Shown piece after piece: positions 12,679 through 23,556 of a stretch of DNA of 64,000 nt. The number at the start of each line of letters is the position of its first letter. Positions within the stretch are counted from its first letter, which is position 1. The notes beneath the pieces are model-generated. The model was given only the letters and a program-made list of their open reading frames with translations, searched no databases and had not been told where the DNA came from. The stretch covers positions 18,396 to 82,395 of the forward strand of contig GG745364.1 in NCBI GenBank assembly GCA_000151295.1, read 5' to 3'. This stretch comes from Allomyces macrogynus ATCC 38327. Its lineage: Eukaryota; Blastocladiomycota; Blastocladiomycetes; Blastocladiales; Blastocladiaceae. The translations under genes were made by a program, and so were the position numbers.

Positions 12679-14582
12679 TCACAACTCATCCCCATCATCC
12701 TCGTCGCTCTCGTCACTACTCTCCTCCTCAATTTCATCCGCCTCGGCCATCTCCGCATCCTCGTCCTCATCCTCGGACGTGCGCACACCGCCCACCTGAT
12801 CATTCTGCTCCTCGTCATCCATCAACCCCATCAGTTCTGCGTCCTCGCCAAACACGTTCCACGGATCCGCATCCTCGACAACAGCCGCACCGGCCCCACC
12901 ATCGAGCGACCGCATCAGGTCGTCGACTTGCCGCGCGACCGCGGCCGGGTCGACGAGCGGGCCCGTGGGCGGCGCTGGCGCGTCAGCGTCGTCGGAGTTT
13001 TCGTCTTGGTCGGGTTCGTCCTGCGCGTCGTTCTCGTTGCCGTCCATGACAACTTCGAGGTCGTCCTCGGGTGGGGGCGCGTAGGGTTTACCGGAAGCGA
13101 GCGCGGCGCGTTTCGCGCGAAGCCGCGCGCGCAGTTTCAGGATGACGCCGCGGAAGTACCAGCCGTCGACGGGCTAGGATCGTTGGAACCGGGGGTGAAT
13201 GAGTGAACGGGTGGAGAACGGAGACACAGAACGGCATCGAACGTACATGGCACGCCTCGCGCAAATACTCTTCCGAGTCCACCAACTCCTTCAAAATTGG
13301 GTCCGTCAAATCGCACAGTTGGAAGAGCGACGTCATTTGATGCAGCCGCTGGCCGTCAAACAAGTGCGCGCCCGTGCCAGTACCGTCATTCTCCCCCTCC
13401 GCCGCCGGCCCCGCCGCTGCCGCCGCCCCCTCTGGCTCATCTTGCGCCGCCGTTGCCGCTGCTGATGCATCGGGCGCGACCGCCGTCGCCGCCGTCGGGA
13501 CCAACATCCTACGTTTCGCGCGCACCCATCCGGCCTTGAAATGATTCCTCGTATCCAAGATCTGGAACACGCGCGTCTCGCGATCCACTTTCGGATCGAA
13601 CCCGAACCGCACCCACGTCATTTTCCACGGCCCGGACGTCAGGTAGTATGCGACCGACGGCAAGATCCGTTTCAGTTTGCGCACGGCGTCGGCGCCGTCC
13701 ATCTTGTTGGGCAATGCCTGCAACGCGTTGACGAGCGCGAGTCGCGTCCACACGGGCCGCGCGTCGAAGAGCGCGCGGACGGCGGTGACGGACGCGGGGG
13801 GAATGTTGTGCAGCGCGTCAAGTTGCGGCTTGTCGGGCGCCATTGGGATCGGGTGGAAATGTTGCACGGACGTGACGAGCATGCGTTGCGTTTTCGACCG
13901 GTTCACGAGTTTGGTCGCGGTGGAGCCGTCGGCCGTGGGCACGGCGACCTGCACGACCGCGGGGTTTTGGCGGAAATCGTAGTGCAGCGGCATTTCGAGG
14001 CCCGAGAAGAGCGGCGGCGGGAACTGCCGGAGGTCCTTGACGGGTAGAGTCTCGGCGTGCGGCGTATCGAGTGCCAAGTCCGCAAGAGCGGTCAAGTCGA
14101 GGTCGCGCATAGCGTTGCGCGCTTTTGAGACTGAGTCGTTTGGGTCGGGAATCCACTGGTAGTCGGCAAGCGACCGGAACCGGCCAGTTTCCGCGACGAT
14201 CCCTTCCACGGCGACCGTCGTCTTGGTCGCGCCCGTTGCGCGGTGCCGCTTGCGCACGACCTTGACGAGCAGGTTGCATGTCGTCATGACTTCGCCGGCG
14301 AGCGGGTGCGCAAACGGGTCGGTCGCGCGCAGGCGTACTTCGAGCGGCAAGCGCACTTTTTGGTCGGCGGGCACGGGCGCGTCAGGCAAGGCCCGTGCGA
14401 TGGCGAGCGGGCCACCGAGCGCGGCGAGCGCGGCATCGCGGTTTTGCACGATGCCGGGGAATTCGACGGCGACGTAGCGTCGCGAAGCGGGCGCGCTCGT
14501 GAGGTAGGCGCTGGACTTTGGTGGTGGACGTGGCCGGGGCGGCAGCGCCGACCGCGGAGCGGCTGCCAGGTGCGGGGTCCAT
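12679..14582 (-). CDS. GTF3C5: General transcription factor IIIC subunit 5 (TFC1/Sfc1, tau95-like)
   Basis: Exons are about 14582-13247 and 13173-12679, with a 73-bp intron (GTACGT..TAG), giving about 609 aa. Family features in order are YVAVEFPGIVQN near the N-terminus, VRLRATDPFAHPLAGE, CNLLVKVVRKRHR, LADYQWIPDPND, YDFRQNPAV, KMTWVRFGFDPKVDRETRVF and, after the intron, VDGWYFRGVILKLRARLRAK. It ends in a strongly acidic tail (EDEDEDAEMAEADEIEEE). The family binds the A box of tRNA genes as part of TFIIIC. The only plausible ATG (14582) is one base out of frame with the body, near an AAA run at about 14520; no in-frame ATG lies upstream of the conserved block, so the start is unresolved. Confidence 0.85.
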
Positions 14583-14982
14583 GGCGGATCGGGATGCTGT
14601 TGCAGCTGTGGGAGCGGGTCGTTGCCGTGCAGCGGCCGTGGTCGTCGTCGTCGTCGATTTCGTCGTGGTTGTCGTCGTCGTTGCGATGACCAGCGATCAC
14701 GATGTCGGCAGTGAGCTCGAGGCAGTGGGCCAGGGCGAGGCGCCGGCTGCCTCGCTCTCCCTCCCCGTGCAAGTCACGACAAACACGTGCATTGGCCCAT
14801 GAAACGTGTCAAGAGAGTGTGTCTCGCGTCGACCGTCTCGCGCCTCCATCCACCGTGGCGCGCTGTTGTGCGACGCGATCCAGCGCGACGCGCCGTGCGT
14901 GCACTCTGTCCCTGCCGCCGCCCGCCCAGTGCTCTGAGCTCGCGACCCCCCGCAACCGCACGCTCGCACTTCGCCCCGCCCA
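14583..14982. other. Divergent promoter region, GTF3C5 / CABLES-like
   Basis: This 400-bp gap separates two divergent genes. It contains a GTC/GTT trinucleotide-rich stretch at about 14640-14690 and otherwise nothing I recognise. Confidence 0.4.
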
Positions 14983-16852
14983 ATGATCGACAGCCCGCGC
15001 CGCGTCGCCGCCCTCGCCTTCCTGACCAACGTGCCTGGCGCGCCCGACACGCCGCCGCCCTCGCCCGTTCACCAGCAAGCGCGAATACCGTCGTTACCGC
15101 GCACCACCTCGCCGCGTCCGCTCTCCACCATCTCGGCCTTCTCGACGTCCAGCTCGTCGACCGCAAGCTCATCGTCCAGCTCACGGTCGTCGCGGTCGCC
15201 AAGGGACCCGCGCTCCACGACCACATCCTCGTCGACATCCTCGAGCTCTTCGTCTCGGTCATCCGTCTCCTCGTCTTCCTCGCAATCCAGCTCGACGACA
15301 TCCACCCCACCCAGCAACCAAAATGCCGCGCCACCGCCCGACCCCAATGTCGCCAACGGCGACCTGGCGCCGCCACCCCCGCCCCCACCACCACCACCAC
15401 GCGCTCAGTCACCCGTCCAGCCAACCCTACCTGCGCCTCGCCCACCCCTAGCCCCGCCGCCACCACCCGTCCTCCCGTCCCTACCCGCCGACGGTGGTGC
15501 GCGCCCGTCATCTGCAGACCGAGTCCGCCGTGCCGTGGAACGCGCGCTGAAATGGGTCGCTGCGCACACGCCGGGCCTGCACCACGATGACGACCACCTG
15601 CCGATGCCCGCGCGGTCCACAACACTGAGTCGGGCGCCGACGGCCAACGGGATCCTCGGAACCGGACCGGCGAGTTTGGCGGTGGGGGAGGAACGGGACA
15701 TGGACCCTGAAGGAGACGGGCAGGGTAACGGCCACCACCATCGGCACAAGCACCACCACCATCACCACCATGGGCACAAGCATCACCACCACAAGCACCA
15801 CCGGCACGCCTCGACCGCCGCGACCGCGGCCGAACCGATCCCGATCCACCCGCCCACCCGGCGTGGAACCCGGCACGCGCGCCGTACGCTCACCGGCACC
15901 TCGCTCGCCGCGCGCGGGTCGACCGCATCCAACTCGGCCCCGGCCATTTCCTACGCGCACTGCCTGTTCCCGACCGGCAGCCTCTGCCCGACGGGCTGCA
16001 CATTCTGCACGCCCACCTCGCCGAACCTCTTAACCTACGACCCGGCGTACGTGCACGCGGCCGACTCGGCCGTAGCCACGGCTCGGTCGGGGTCCGATAC
16101 GTCTTCTCGGCGGTCGTTACCGCCGGACGTGAAACATGAAGTGAATCGCGCGTTCCATGTGGCACATCCGAGCGTGGATGCGAGCGTGGCCTGGACGCAT
16201 GTCCGGTCCGTGCACCGGCGGTTGCGCGAGGTCGGGATGAGCATGGGTGTGGAAGTCGCGACCTTGGTCTTGGCCATGGTCGCGTTCGATCGGTTGGTGT
16301 TGCACGGGATCGTGCTCAAGGCGAACCGGAAACTGGTCGCCGCGATTTGTTTGTTGTTGGCGGTGAAAGTGAATGAGCGCAAGGAGTTTGCGTATGGGCC
16401 GTTGGTGGATGTCCGTTCTCACCCTCCTTGGTTTTGCCATATCCGTTGGCATCGTGTAAGGACTTACTCGCGAATCGTGACTAGGCCATGGCCAAGACGT
16501 TCGACCTGCACCGATCGGCCATTTATACGCACGAATTCACTGTCTTTGCCGCGCTCCAATTCCACCTGCACGCGCCCATGGACGTATTTTGGCCGTATTT
16601 CGACAAGGTGTTTGCCGCGACTGGTACCTACCTCCCTCCCGCCGGCCGTTCTCTCTTCTCCGAACCTGACGCGCCTTGCATCTGACCGCGTCTCCCTCCA
16701 TTGGCTTAGATTACGCGTCGGTCGCCGAGCACTTTGGCTCCGCGATCCCATTCTACGCGTCCCCACCGCCGACCACAAGCGAACCCGTGGCGGTGAACAC
16801 GACAGGCGCTAGTGGTGATGCGGGAACGGACGCGTTGGCGTCCGATGACTAG
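14983..16852 (+). CDS. CABLES-like cyclin-box protein (Cdk5 and Abl enzyme substrate family)
   Basis: Exons are 14983-16410, 16485-16623 and 16710-16852 (introns GTCCGT..TAG and GTACCT..TAG), 569 aa. The N-terminal RRVAALAFLTNV (residues 6-17) matches the CABLES signature. Low-complexity Ser (about 54-105), Pro (128-165) and His (251-275) tracts follow. Then come ISYAHCLFPTG and LLTYDPAYV (about 323-356). The cyclin box spans about 380-530, with EVATLVLAMVAFDRLVLHG, ANRKLVAAICLLLAVKVNE, PLVDAMAKTFDLHR and THEFTVFAALQFHLH. In animals CABLES links Cdk5/Cdk2 and Abl kinases. A partner here is inference. The His tract is unusual for the family. Confidence 0.85.
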
Positions 16853-17402
16853 ACGACACCAGGGGGCGCGTGTCATGCCGCGTCGATGGCGGTTGCGCGG
16901 GACCGGCGGCGCCGTGCGGGAATGTGGGGCGGTACGACATCTCTCCACCCCGCGAAGTGAACAACGAGGAATCGACATCTGTTTTGTTCGGCTGCGCATG
17001 AACAACTGGAACTGGGTGTGTCGGAGTGCGCTGCATCGTGGTGCTCACGGCAGGTTGGCGTGCAAAGTACCGGCTGCTCGGGCGGAGCACGGCGCGCGAG
17101 CCGTCGAAGTGGCCCGCGATCGAGCATAGACAGAGTCGCGGCATCGGCACCGAGCATCACCTTTGTTTCTTCCTCTTTCGACTCTGAGCGAACCATGAGT
17201 GCACCTGTGCGTGTATGAACGACCATTCTGCTCCACCCGAAACCGAACGAAGGGATGCGATGGTAAATTGGCCGGCACATATATTGACCAGCAGCCATCA
17301 ACACCAACCGACGCAGGGCACAACATAAATTACCGCAGGGGGGGCACAGACACTTGGACACCAACCGACAGGGGCGCACTGCACATACGATACGAGCAGA
17401 AA

Positions 17403-17432
17403 AACAACAACAACAACAACAATAACAACAAC
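17403..17432. repeat. AAC trinucleotide microsatellite
   Basis: About ten AAC units with one AAT interruption, in intergenic DNA. Confidence 0.85.
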
Positions 17433-17525
17433 GGGGAAATAGCGAAGGGGATCCACAACAACAAAAAAACTCGCAAACGGGAGCCAAAATGAAGGTCACA
17501 GCACAGCTACGAAGCAAGAGAGAAA

Positions 17526-17553
17526 GTGTGTGTGTGTGAGGGGGGGGGGGGGG
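17526..17553. repeat. GT dinucleotide plus poly-G tract
   Basis: A short GT run is followed directly by fourteen G residues. It is prone to slippage and sequencing error and lies outside any coding exon. Confidence 0.85.
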
Positions 17554-17591
17554 TACGCGCTGCAAGGTGCGACACGCGTGTCGAGCCAGAA

Positions 17592-19913
17592 CTAGACCTC
17601 GTCCGCGTGCGACTCCGCCATCACGGTCGTCCCGCTCTCAGTGGCAAGAGTAACCTGGACCATCACCGCGTCCGGGACCGGTGGGACCAGAACCATCTCC
17701 TCGCCTCCTTGGGGCAGCATCGCGTCCGGATCTCCTCCCACCACCACCCCCTCATCACCCACCACCCGCGCCGGCACGACCGCGCTCATCGGCCTGCCCC
17801 TTACCGACCGCGCGCCACGCCATCCAGCCAGCGGCGATGGCGCAACGGGAGACCAATTCCCACCTCGTGCCGCACTCCGCCCGGCCGTCGGCGTCGCCGC
17901 GGTCGCACCGCTCGCGACATAGGGAGACCCCGGCGGCGTCGTCTGGGTATGGAACAGCGTCCCCGCCGACGACGCGCGAGACCTAGCAAATTCCCGCAAC
18001 GGAGAGGGGGCCGGTGACATTGAGGTCATGGGGACCACGGGCAGCGGCACCGGGAGTGACGGGGACGACGGGACGGTCGGTGGCCAGTCGAGCAAGTTTG
18101 CCGGTGGAGCGAGCGGAGTTGGGGCCGGGGTCGCGTCGGACGGCGACGCCGCGGGCGTAGTCGCCGTGGAAGGGACCGCGGGCACGGGCGGGACCGCGTG
18201 CATACTCGGCGTCGCTGCGCGTCGAGACCGGGTCGATCGGCCCGACCGCATCCCGGGCGTACGTGGGGTCGTGCGCGGAACGTGTCGCGGGGTCATGGCC
18301 CACGCGGGCAAGCCCGACGGCGACGCTGGTGCCGACACTGACGCGATGGTACGGGATCGGGGCGTGCCCGCAGCGTCGGCCCAAGCGACGCTCGGTGACG
18401 AACCCGACAGGAGGAACCCATCGGCCGAATCGGCCGTGGCCGTCCGCCGATGGTGCAGTGTCGCCATACTTGACGCGGTCGTCGAGTTCAGCGTCGTCAA
18501 TGAAATTGGGAACACGCCGGCCGAGTAAAAATGCACTGCGGCAGCAGCGGCAGACGCGCCAGGGGTGCCTGGGAGGAATGCGCGGGGCGTGGGCAGGTCG
18601 AGGGCGCGCACGCCCGCGGGAACGGGCGAATCGTTCGCGTGCGGCCACCCGACTGGTGGAGTGGGTGCGGAAAATGGGCGCGGCCAGGTTATGCTCGGGT
18701 CGGACGCGGCGAGGTTCGAGGGGGTGCGCGCGAGTGGGATGGGCACGCGAGGGGTCGCGCAGAGGGTGGCGGCACCGGATTCGGCGCTACCGTGTCGCAC
18801 ATGGCCGGAGCTGGGGAGGGCCGACGGGATGCTGCTGTCAGCGGGGTGGTCGAGGGTCGGGTCGGGCAAAGAGACGCGGGAGCCGGTGACGGCTTTGGTG
18901 AAGGAGGTCGGGATCGGCCAGGGTTTAGCGGGCGCGGGCGTGAGGGTGGCAGATGCGGTCGGGTGGTCGCGCACGCCGTGCCCAACGGGCGGAGTCGCTT
19001 CGTCGTTGTCCTCGACTTCCACGTCGTCATCCTCGTCGTCACGGTCCGGCACGGGAATGGGCTCGCCACCATCGCTTCGGCGTACTGCGTCCTTGGATGC
19101 GCGCCGTAACATGCGCAAAATCCCGTGCGTCGCCGGTTTGCCGCCACCACTCGCGACCACGTCGGACGGAGTTGCTGCTACCATCGACGTACTGCTGCCC
19201 TGCCGGCCGCGCCACGACCGGCTGGCCAGCGACGAGAGCGTCGACCGGAACGATCCGACGGCCGCAGCCGGGAACGACAGGCCCGACAACGCTGCAGGGC
19301 TTGGGGAGGGCGTGGTCGCGAGGAGGACCGTGGCCGGATCGGCGGCGGGCACGGGACGTGGCGTGCGGTCGTTGTCGTCGTTATCGTCCTGGTCACTGGC
19401 GTCAGATGACGCGCTGGATGCGGCAACGGGCGGGGTACTGCGCGGTACAGCGGATCCGGCACGCAACGCGCCCGACGACGACGCCGATCGTAACGACGCG
19501 GCCGATGCGCGTGCGGCTGCAGCCAATACGACCGTCCCGGGCAACGACGTCATGGACAGCCGTGCTGCACTGGCACCGGCACCGAGCGACGACGGCCCGT
19601 GTCCACCCCCACCTCGTACAGTGCCCGGCGGGGTCGAAATGGGCGACGAGACGCAGATCGAACGTGACGAGCGTGCGCGCGACGGACTTGGTGGTGCGCG
19701 CAGCGCCGCTTCCTCATCGTCAGGTATCAGCGGATGATGCGAGCTTGGCGTGGAAGACGCGAGCGATGCCGGTCGTACGCCATTGGATGGTTGATTTGGG
19801 CGTCGTCGGCGGCGCAGAACGCAGACGAGCACGGCGAGGGCGAGGACGGCGAGAACGATTGGGGCCACGAGAGCGGGCACGACCCAGGCGGGCCAGGCGT
19901 CAGTGTCGGCCAT
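17592..19913 (-). CDS. Single-pass membrane protein with long Ser/Thr/Pro-rich tail, hypothetical
   Basis: I do not recognise the family. The single open frame gives 773 aa from ATG 19913, chosen because its context (GGCCATGGCC) is strong; an upstream in-frame ATG at 19991 would add 26 residues. A short N-terminus is followed by one hydrophobic helix (VVPALVAPIVLAVLALAVLV, about residues 12-31) and a stop-transfer RRRRR cluster. The remaining roughly 730 residues are disordered, rich in Ser, Thr, Pro and Ala, with an acidic patch (RDDEDDDVEVEDNDE) mid-protein. The layout suggests a short outer segment and a large cytoplasmic signalling or scaffold tail. No signal peptide is seen, so a missed 5' exon is possible. 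Confidence 0.6.
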   Translation of the reverse strand: MADTDAWPAWVVPALVAPIVLAVLALAVLVCVLRRRRRPNQPSNGVRPASLASSTPSSHHPLIPDDEEAALRAPPSPSRARSSRSICVSSPISTPPGTVRGGGGHGPSSLGAGASAARLSMTSLPGTVVLAAAARASAASLRSASSSGALRAGSAVPRSTPPVAASSASSDASDQDDNDDNDRTPRPVPAADPATVLLATTPSPSPAALSGLSFPAAAVGSFRSTLSSLASRSWRGRQGSSTSMVAATPSDVVASGGGKPATHGILRMLRRASKDAVRRSDGGEPIPVPDRDDEDDDVEVEDNDEATPPVGHGVRDHPTASATLTPAPAKPWPIPTSFTKAVTGSRVSLPDPTLDHPADSSIPSALPSSGHVRHGSAESGAATLCATPRVPIPLARTPSNLAASDPSITWPRPFSAPTPPVGWPHANDSPVPAGVRALDLPTPRAFLPGTPGASAAAAAVHFYSAGVFPISLTTLNSTTASSMATLHHRRTATADSADGFLLSGSSPSVAWADAAGTPRSRTIASVSAPASPSGLPAWAMTPRHVPRTTPRTPGMRSGRSTRSRRAATPSMHAVPPVPAVPSTATTPAASPSDATPAPTPLAPPANLLDWPPTVPSSPSLPVPLPVVPMTSMSPAPSPLREFARSRASSAGTLFHTQTTPPGSPYVASGATAATPTAGRSAARGGNWSPVAPSPLAGWRGARSVRGRPMSAVVPARVVGDEGVVVGGDPDAMLPQGGEEMVLVPPVPDAVMVQVTLATESGTTVMAESHADEV

Positions 19914-20851
19914 GGCCGGCCGCGGTGGTCGCAAGTGGTCGTTGGTGGTCACGGTGGTCGTGGTGGTCGCTTGTGGCCGTCGACGTTGCACTTGGCAAAG
20001 TTTGCGATTGGTGGTCGCGTCACAATCTCGACGGGTCGATCACCTTGCGCTTGGCCAGGACTCGAGCATGGAATCGGGCACGCCGGCTTGTCGTCGTCGT
20101 GTTCTTCGTCGTGGTCGCCGTCGTGGTCCTGTCCTGGTCGCCGTCGCGATGCAGGTAGATGTGCTGTTGGTCGGTTGCTGGTGGTTGGTCGGTAGGTGCA
20201 CCAGTCTTTCCCCGACGCCTTAGCTCCACTTCGAGAACTGCAGCGAGCGAGAGCAACAGCACGAGCGCGCAAACACGCAACAGCAGCAAGTCGCAACAGA
20301 GCAGCACAGACACGCCGACACGCAACCGACGCAAGCGCGGACAGGCAGACAAGGAAGCGCGAACGTGGCGACAGTGGCGTGCCAAGGAAGTGCGCGCGTG
20401 TCAGGCGGACTGGCCTTGCGCGACGTGCGACGCTGGACGCCGAAGGAGCCGTCCCAGGCAACGAGAGGGATGCGACGGGGTGGAGAGACATCGTCGGTCA
20501 TGAAACGAACATGCAGCATGTAAGAGTGTGCCCACAAGCACAACGTGACCGCGTCTCAAAAGCGGGTTTGACGTGAAGTCCAGGCGAAGACGAGGCGTGC
20601 AACACTCATGGCGTCTGCCAACAAGCCAACACTTGCGAAGGATTTTGCGCCAAAGCGTCGTCCATGACGCGCTTGATCAGCTTGGCCTGCTTTGTCTCCT
20701 GATCGTAACAACACTTCAAACACCATGACCAGCACCGGAGCATTCTTGATCGACAAAAAATGGTGCTTGTGGGGTCACACCACAAAGTGACAAAAAGCGG
20801 CAACTCTTGCTTGTTGGTCATGTAGATGAAACAACGCCCAGGTACTTGTGC
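19914..20851. other. Intergenic region, no gene recognised
   Basis: This gap separates the membrane protein's 5' end from tRNA-Gly. A minus-strand frame overlapping the tRNA (20606-20953) has an ordinary-looking C-terminal part (KQAKLIKRVMDDALAQNPSQ) but no family match, so I leave it uncalled. Confidence 0.4.
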
Positions 20852-20922
20852 TGCGCCGTCCGGGATTCGAACCCGGGCCACCACCTTGGGAGGGTGATAT
20901 GCTACCCCTGCACCAACGGCGC
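20852..20922 (-). tRNA. tRNA-Gly (anticodon CCC)
   Basis: The 71-nt cloverleaf has a 7-bp acceptor stem (GCGCCGT with ACGGCGC), D stem GTGC/GCAT, anticodon stem TCACC/GGTGG with loop CTCCCAA (anticodon CCC), T stem CCGGG/CCCGG with TTCGAAT, and discriminator A. Internal A and B boxes are intact. No intron. A T5 run about 60 bp downstream on this strand could end Pol III transcription. Confidence 0.96.
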
Positions 20923-21388
20923 CTGGGTACATCGACAGTTTAATTCGTTTCATCGAACAGTCTGGTCACTTCGCGCCATGGCATCACCCTTGTGGCTCTC
21001 CATCCGGACCGAAGCGATGATTTTGGCACGCGGTCACGTTCGCCACCAACCAGCCAGCCGGCAAGTAGGCCGTTCGCGTCGGCGCGCTGCCAGGTCTGAA
21101 TTTTCGACCTCGTTTCGATCGCTCGGCAGCGTCGCGTAGTGAACTCAAGTGAGCCGGCCCGGAACGCCCGGCCGCCGCGCGCCTGACGTAAAAAACGCCG
21201 ATGCTCGCATTATAAATCTGGCGCGCTCCCACCGCTGTCTCTGTCGCGAACCGAGACCGAGGACCGACTCGAAGCCCACGCTCCCGCTCCTTGCCTTGCG
21301 GCTGCCGCTGCGACACAACTGCCCGCAACCCAACCGATCGACACCTTGGACAAGCTCGCTGCGACTGCCACCAACACCAACCAACATC
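20923..21388. promoter_or_regulatory. 5' region of b5-ACAD gene with TATA-like box
   Basis: A TATAAAT element lies at 21211-21217, about 175 bp before the start codon of the plus-strand gene. Nothing else is recognised in this gap. Confidence 0.45.
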
Positions 21389-23084
21389 ATGGCCGCCATC
21401 CGCACCTTCTCGCTCGACGAGGTCGCCAAGCACAACAAGCCCGACGACTGCTGGGTCGTGGTCGACGGCAAGGTCTACGACGTGACGGTACGCACGCCCG
21501 CCGCGGGCGCACGCTTTTGAGCGACTTCCTCGTCGTACCGAGCGCAGCGCGCTCACGACCTCTTTTTCCGCCGTGAACCAGAAATTCCTCGACAAGCACC
21601 CAGGCGGCCGCAAAATCCTGCTCAAGCATGTCGGCACCGACGCGACCAAGGCCTGGATGAACTTCCACAACCCGATCATTCTCGAGACCGTCGGCAGGAA
21701 GCTGCAAATCGGCATTGTCGGCGACTCTTCGGCCGAACCCGCTGCCGCCGCTGCTGCGCCCAGTGACCGCCCGACCGTCGACGCCGACCTGCTCGAGGGT
21801 CCCTTTGGCGACCTGATCCCGTACACCGACCCGTCGTGGTACCAAGAGTTCCGCTCGCCCTACTACAAGGACTCGCACCGCCGTTTGCGCGCCTACATGC
21901 GCGCGTTTGTCGACAAGGAGCTTATGCCCTACTGCCACGAATGGGACGAGGCCAAGCAGATTCCGCGCGAGGTTTACCTCAAGGCCGGCCGCGCGGGCAT
22001 CTTGCAGGCGGTCTGCGGTAAGCTCGCGCCCGAGTACAACAACGTGCCGATGCCTGGCGACGTGGATCCGGCCGAGTGGGACGTCTTCCACGAGTTTATT
22101 GTCGCCGACGAACTGTCGCGCACGGGTTCGGGAGGTGTGGTCTGGGGTCTCACGGGAGGGCTCGGGATTGGTTTGCCGCCGGTGCTCGCGTTCGGGTCCA
22201 AGTACCTGAAGGAAAAAGTGGTGCGCGCGTGCTTTGCCGGCGAAAAGAACATTTGCCTGTGTGTCACGGAACCGCATGCCGGGTCGGACGTGGCTAACTT
22301 GAAGACCGAGGCGAAATTGACGCCCGACGGCAAGCATTTCATTTTGAACGGCGAGAAGAAGTGGATCACGAACGGCGCGTTCGCCGATTACTTTACCGTG
22401 GCCTGCCGCACCGGCGGCGAAGGGATGGGCGGGATCTCGCTGCTGCTCGTGGAGCGCACGATGCCCGGCGTCAAGACGCGCCGGATTGATTGCTCAGGCG
22501 TGTGGGCGTCGGGGACCGGTTACATTACCTTCGAGGACGTAAAGGTGCCTGTGGAGAACGTGATTGGCCAAGTGAACAAGGGGTTCAAGTCGATCATGTA
22601 CAACTTCAACCACGAGCGGCTCGGGATTGTCATCCAAGCCACGCGGTTCTCGCGCGTCTGTTTCGAGGAGGCCATCAAGCACGCGAACCGCCGGCGCACG
22701 TTTGGCAAGAAGTTGATTCAGCATGACGTGATCCGGCACAAGTTGGCGAACATGGCCGCGCGCATCGAGTCGGTGCACGCGTGGATGGAGTCGCTCATGT
22801 TCCAGGCGCAGCACATGTCCGAGCAGGAACAGATGCTGCGCCTCGGTGGGCCGATTGCGCTGTGCAAGGCCGCGTCGACGCAAATGTTTGAGTTTTGTGC
22901 GCGCGAGGCCGCACAGATTTTCGGTGGGCTCGCGTACTCACGCGGCGGGCAGGCCGAGAAGGTCGAGCGGCTCTACCGCGAGGTCCGTGCCTACGCGATC
23001 CCCGGCGGGTCCGAAGAGATTATGCTCGATCTCGGCATTCGCCAGTCGCTCAAGGTTGCTCAGGTGCTCGGCGCTAAGCTGTAA
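21389..23084 (+). CDS. Cytochrome b5 - acyl-CoA dehydrogenase fusion
   Basis: Exons are 21389-21487 and 21582-23084 around a 94-bp intron (GTACGC..CAG), 533 aa. Residues 1-85 form a cytochrome b5 domain with haem ligands His39 (HPGG) and His62 (WMNFH). An Ala/Pro linker leads to an acyl-CoA dehydrogenase domain from about residue 110: [50 protein letters not shown] and [14 protein letters not shown]. The C-terminal loop reads [10 protein letters not shown] where many ACADs have a Tyr-Glu-Gly-Thr motif carrying the catalytic Glu; fungal b5-ACADs share this variant. Fungal members act in fatty-acid or branched-chain oxidation, with the b5 domain probably passing electrons on. The compartment is not clear from the sequence. 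Confidence 0.93.
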
Positions 23085-23556
23085 GGCGTCGTTGTCCGTT
23101 GAGTTCTTTATTTTGGTTCGCGTTTGCTACCCCTCTCCCTCTCCAGACGTGCTCAAGTAGGGCTGTGTCGGGTTGGAGTCCCATTTGGTTCAATCCCAGT
23201 TATCGTGTAAATGAAATTGGGAACGCCGTCCGCGGCCGCTGCTCCTGAATTCGCGCAAGAGCGGACGCGTGGCGCGTCCAATGCTCTCTGGCGAGGGGGC
23301 GGCACGAACTGACGTTCCGCTGGCCTTTGGTTGCTCATGTCCTTTTAGAGGCGCTGATGCATAACCGTCCAGTCAGCACCTCGGTCCACGGCCAACCTCG
23401 CAGCTGTTTGGTACATCGCAGCACAACACAGGGCACGGGAGCCGCGGACGATCGCCACAAGCACAACCATTTCGATGGATTACTGAACGAGACCAGCCCA
23501 CCCTCTCGTAGCCAGTCCACCCCAAAAGTCTCTCTCACTCCGCTTGTCGCGTCCGC
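23085..23556. other. Convergent intergenic region
   Basis: This 472-bp gap separates convergent b5-ACAD and the ankyrin gene. No coding or RNA feature is recognised. Confidence 0.5.

Larger units (their letters stand above)
16853..17591. other. Convergent intergenic region with simple repeats
   Basis: No gene is supported. The gap holds an AAC trinucleotide run at 17403-17432 and a GT dinucleotide tract running into a G14 homopolymer at 17526-17553, just past the 3' end of the next gene. Confidence 0.6.

Noticed and set aside
18565..19737. Plus-strand open frame of 390 residues opposite the single-pass membrane protein
   Set aside because: No domain, no hydrophobic order and typical antisense composition. 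The minus frame has a proper membrane anchor and start context.
20606..20953. Minus-strand frame overlapping tRNA-Gly
   Set aside because: It reads straight through the tRNA gene. Only its C-terminal half looks protein-like, and that is not enough to call a gene.
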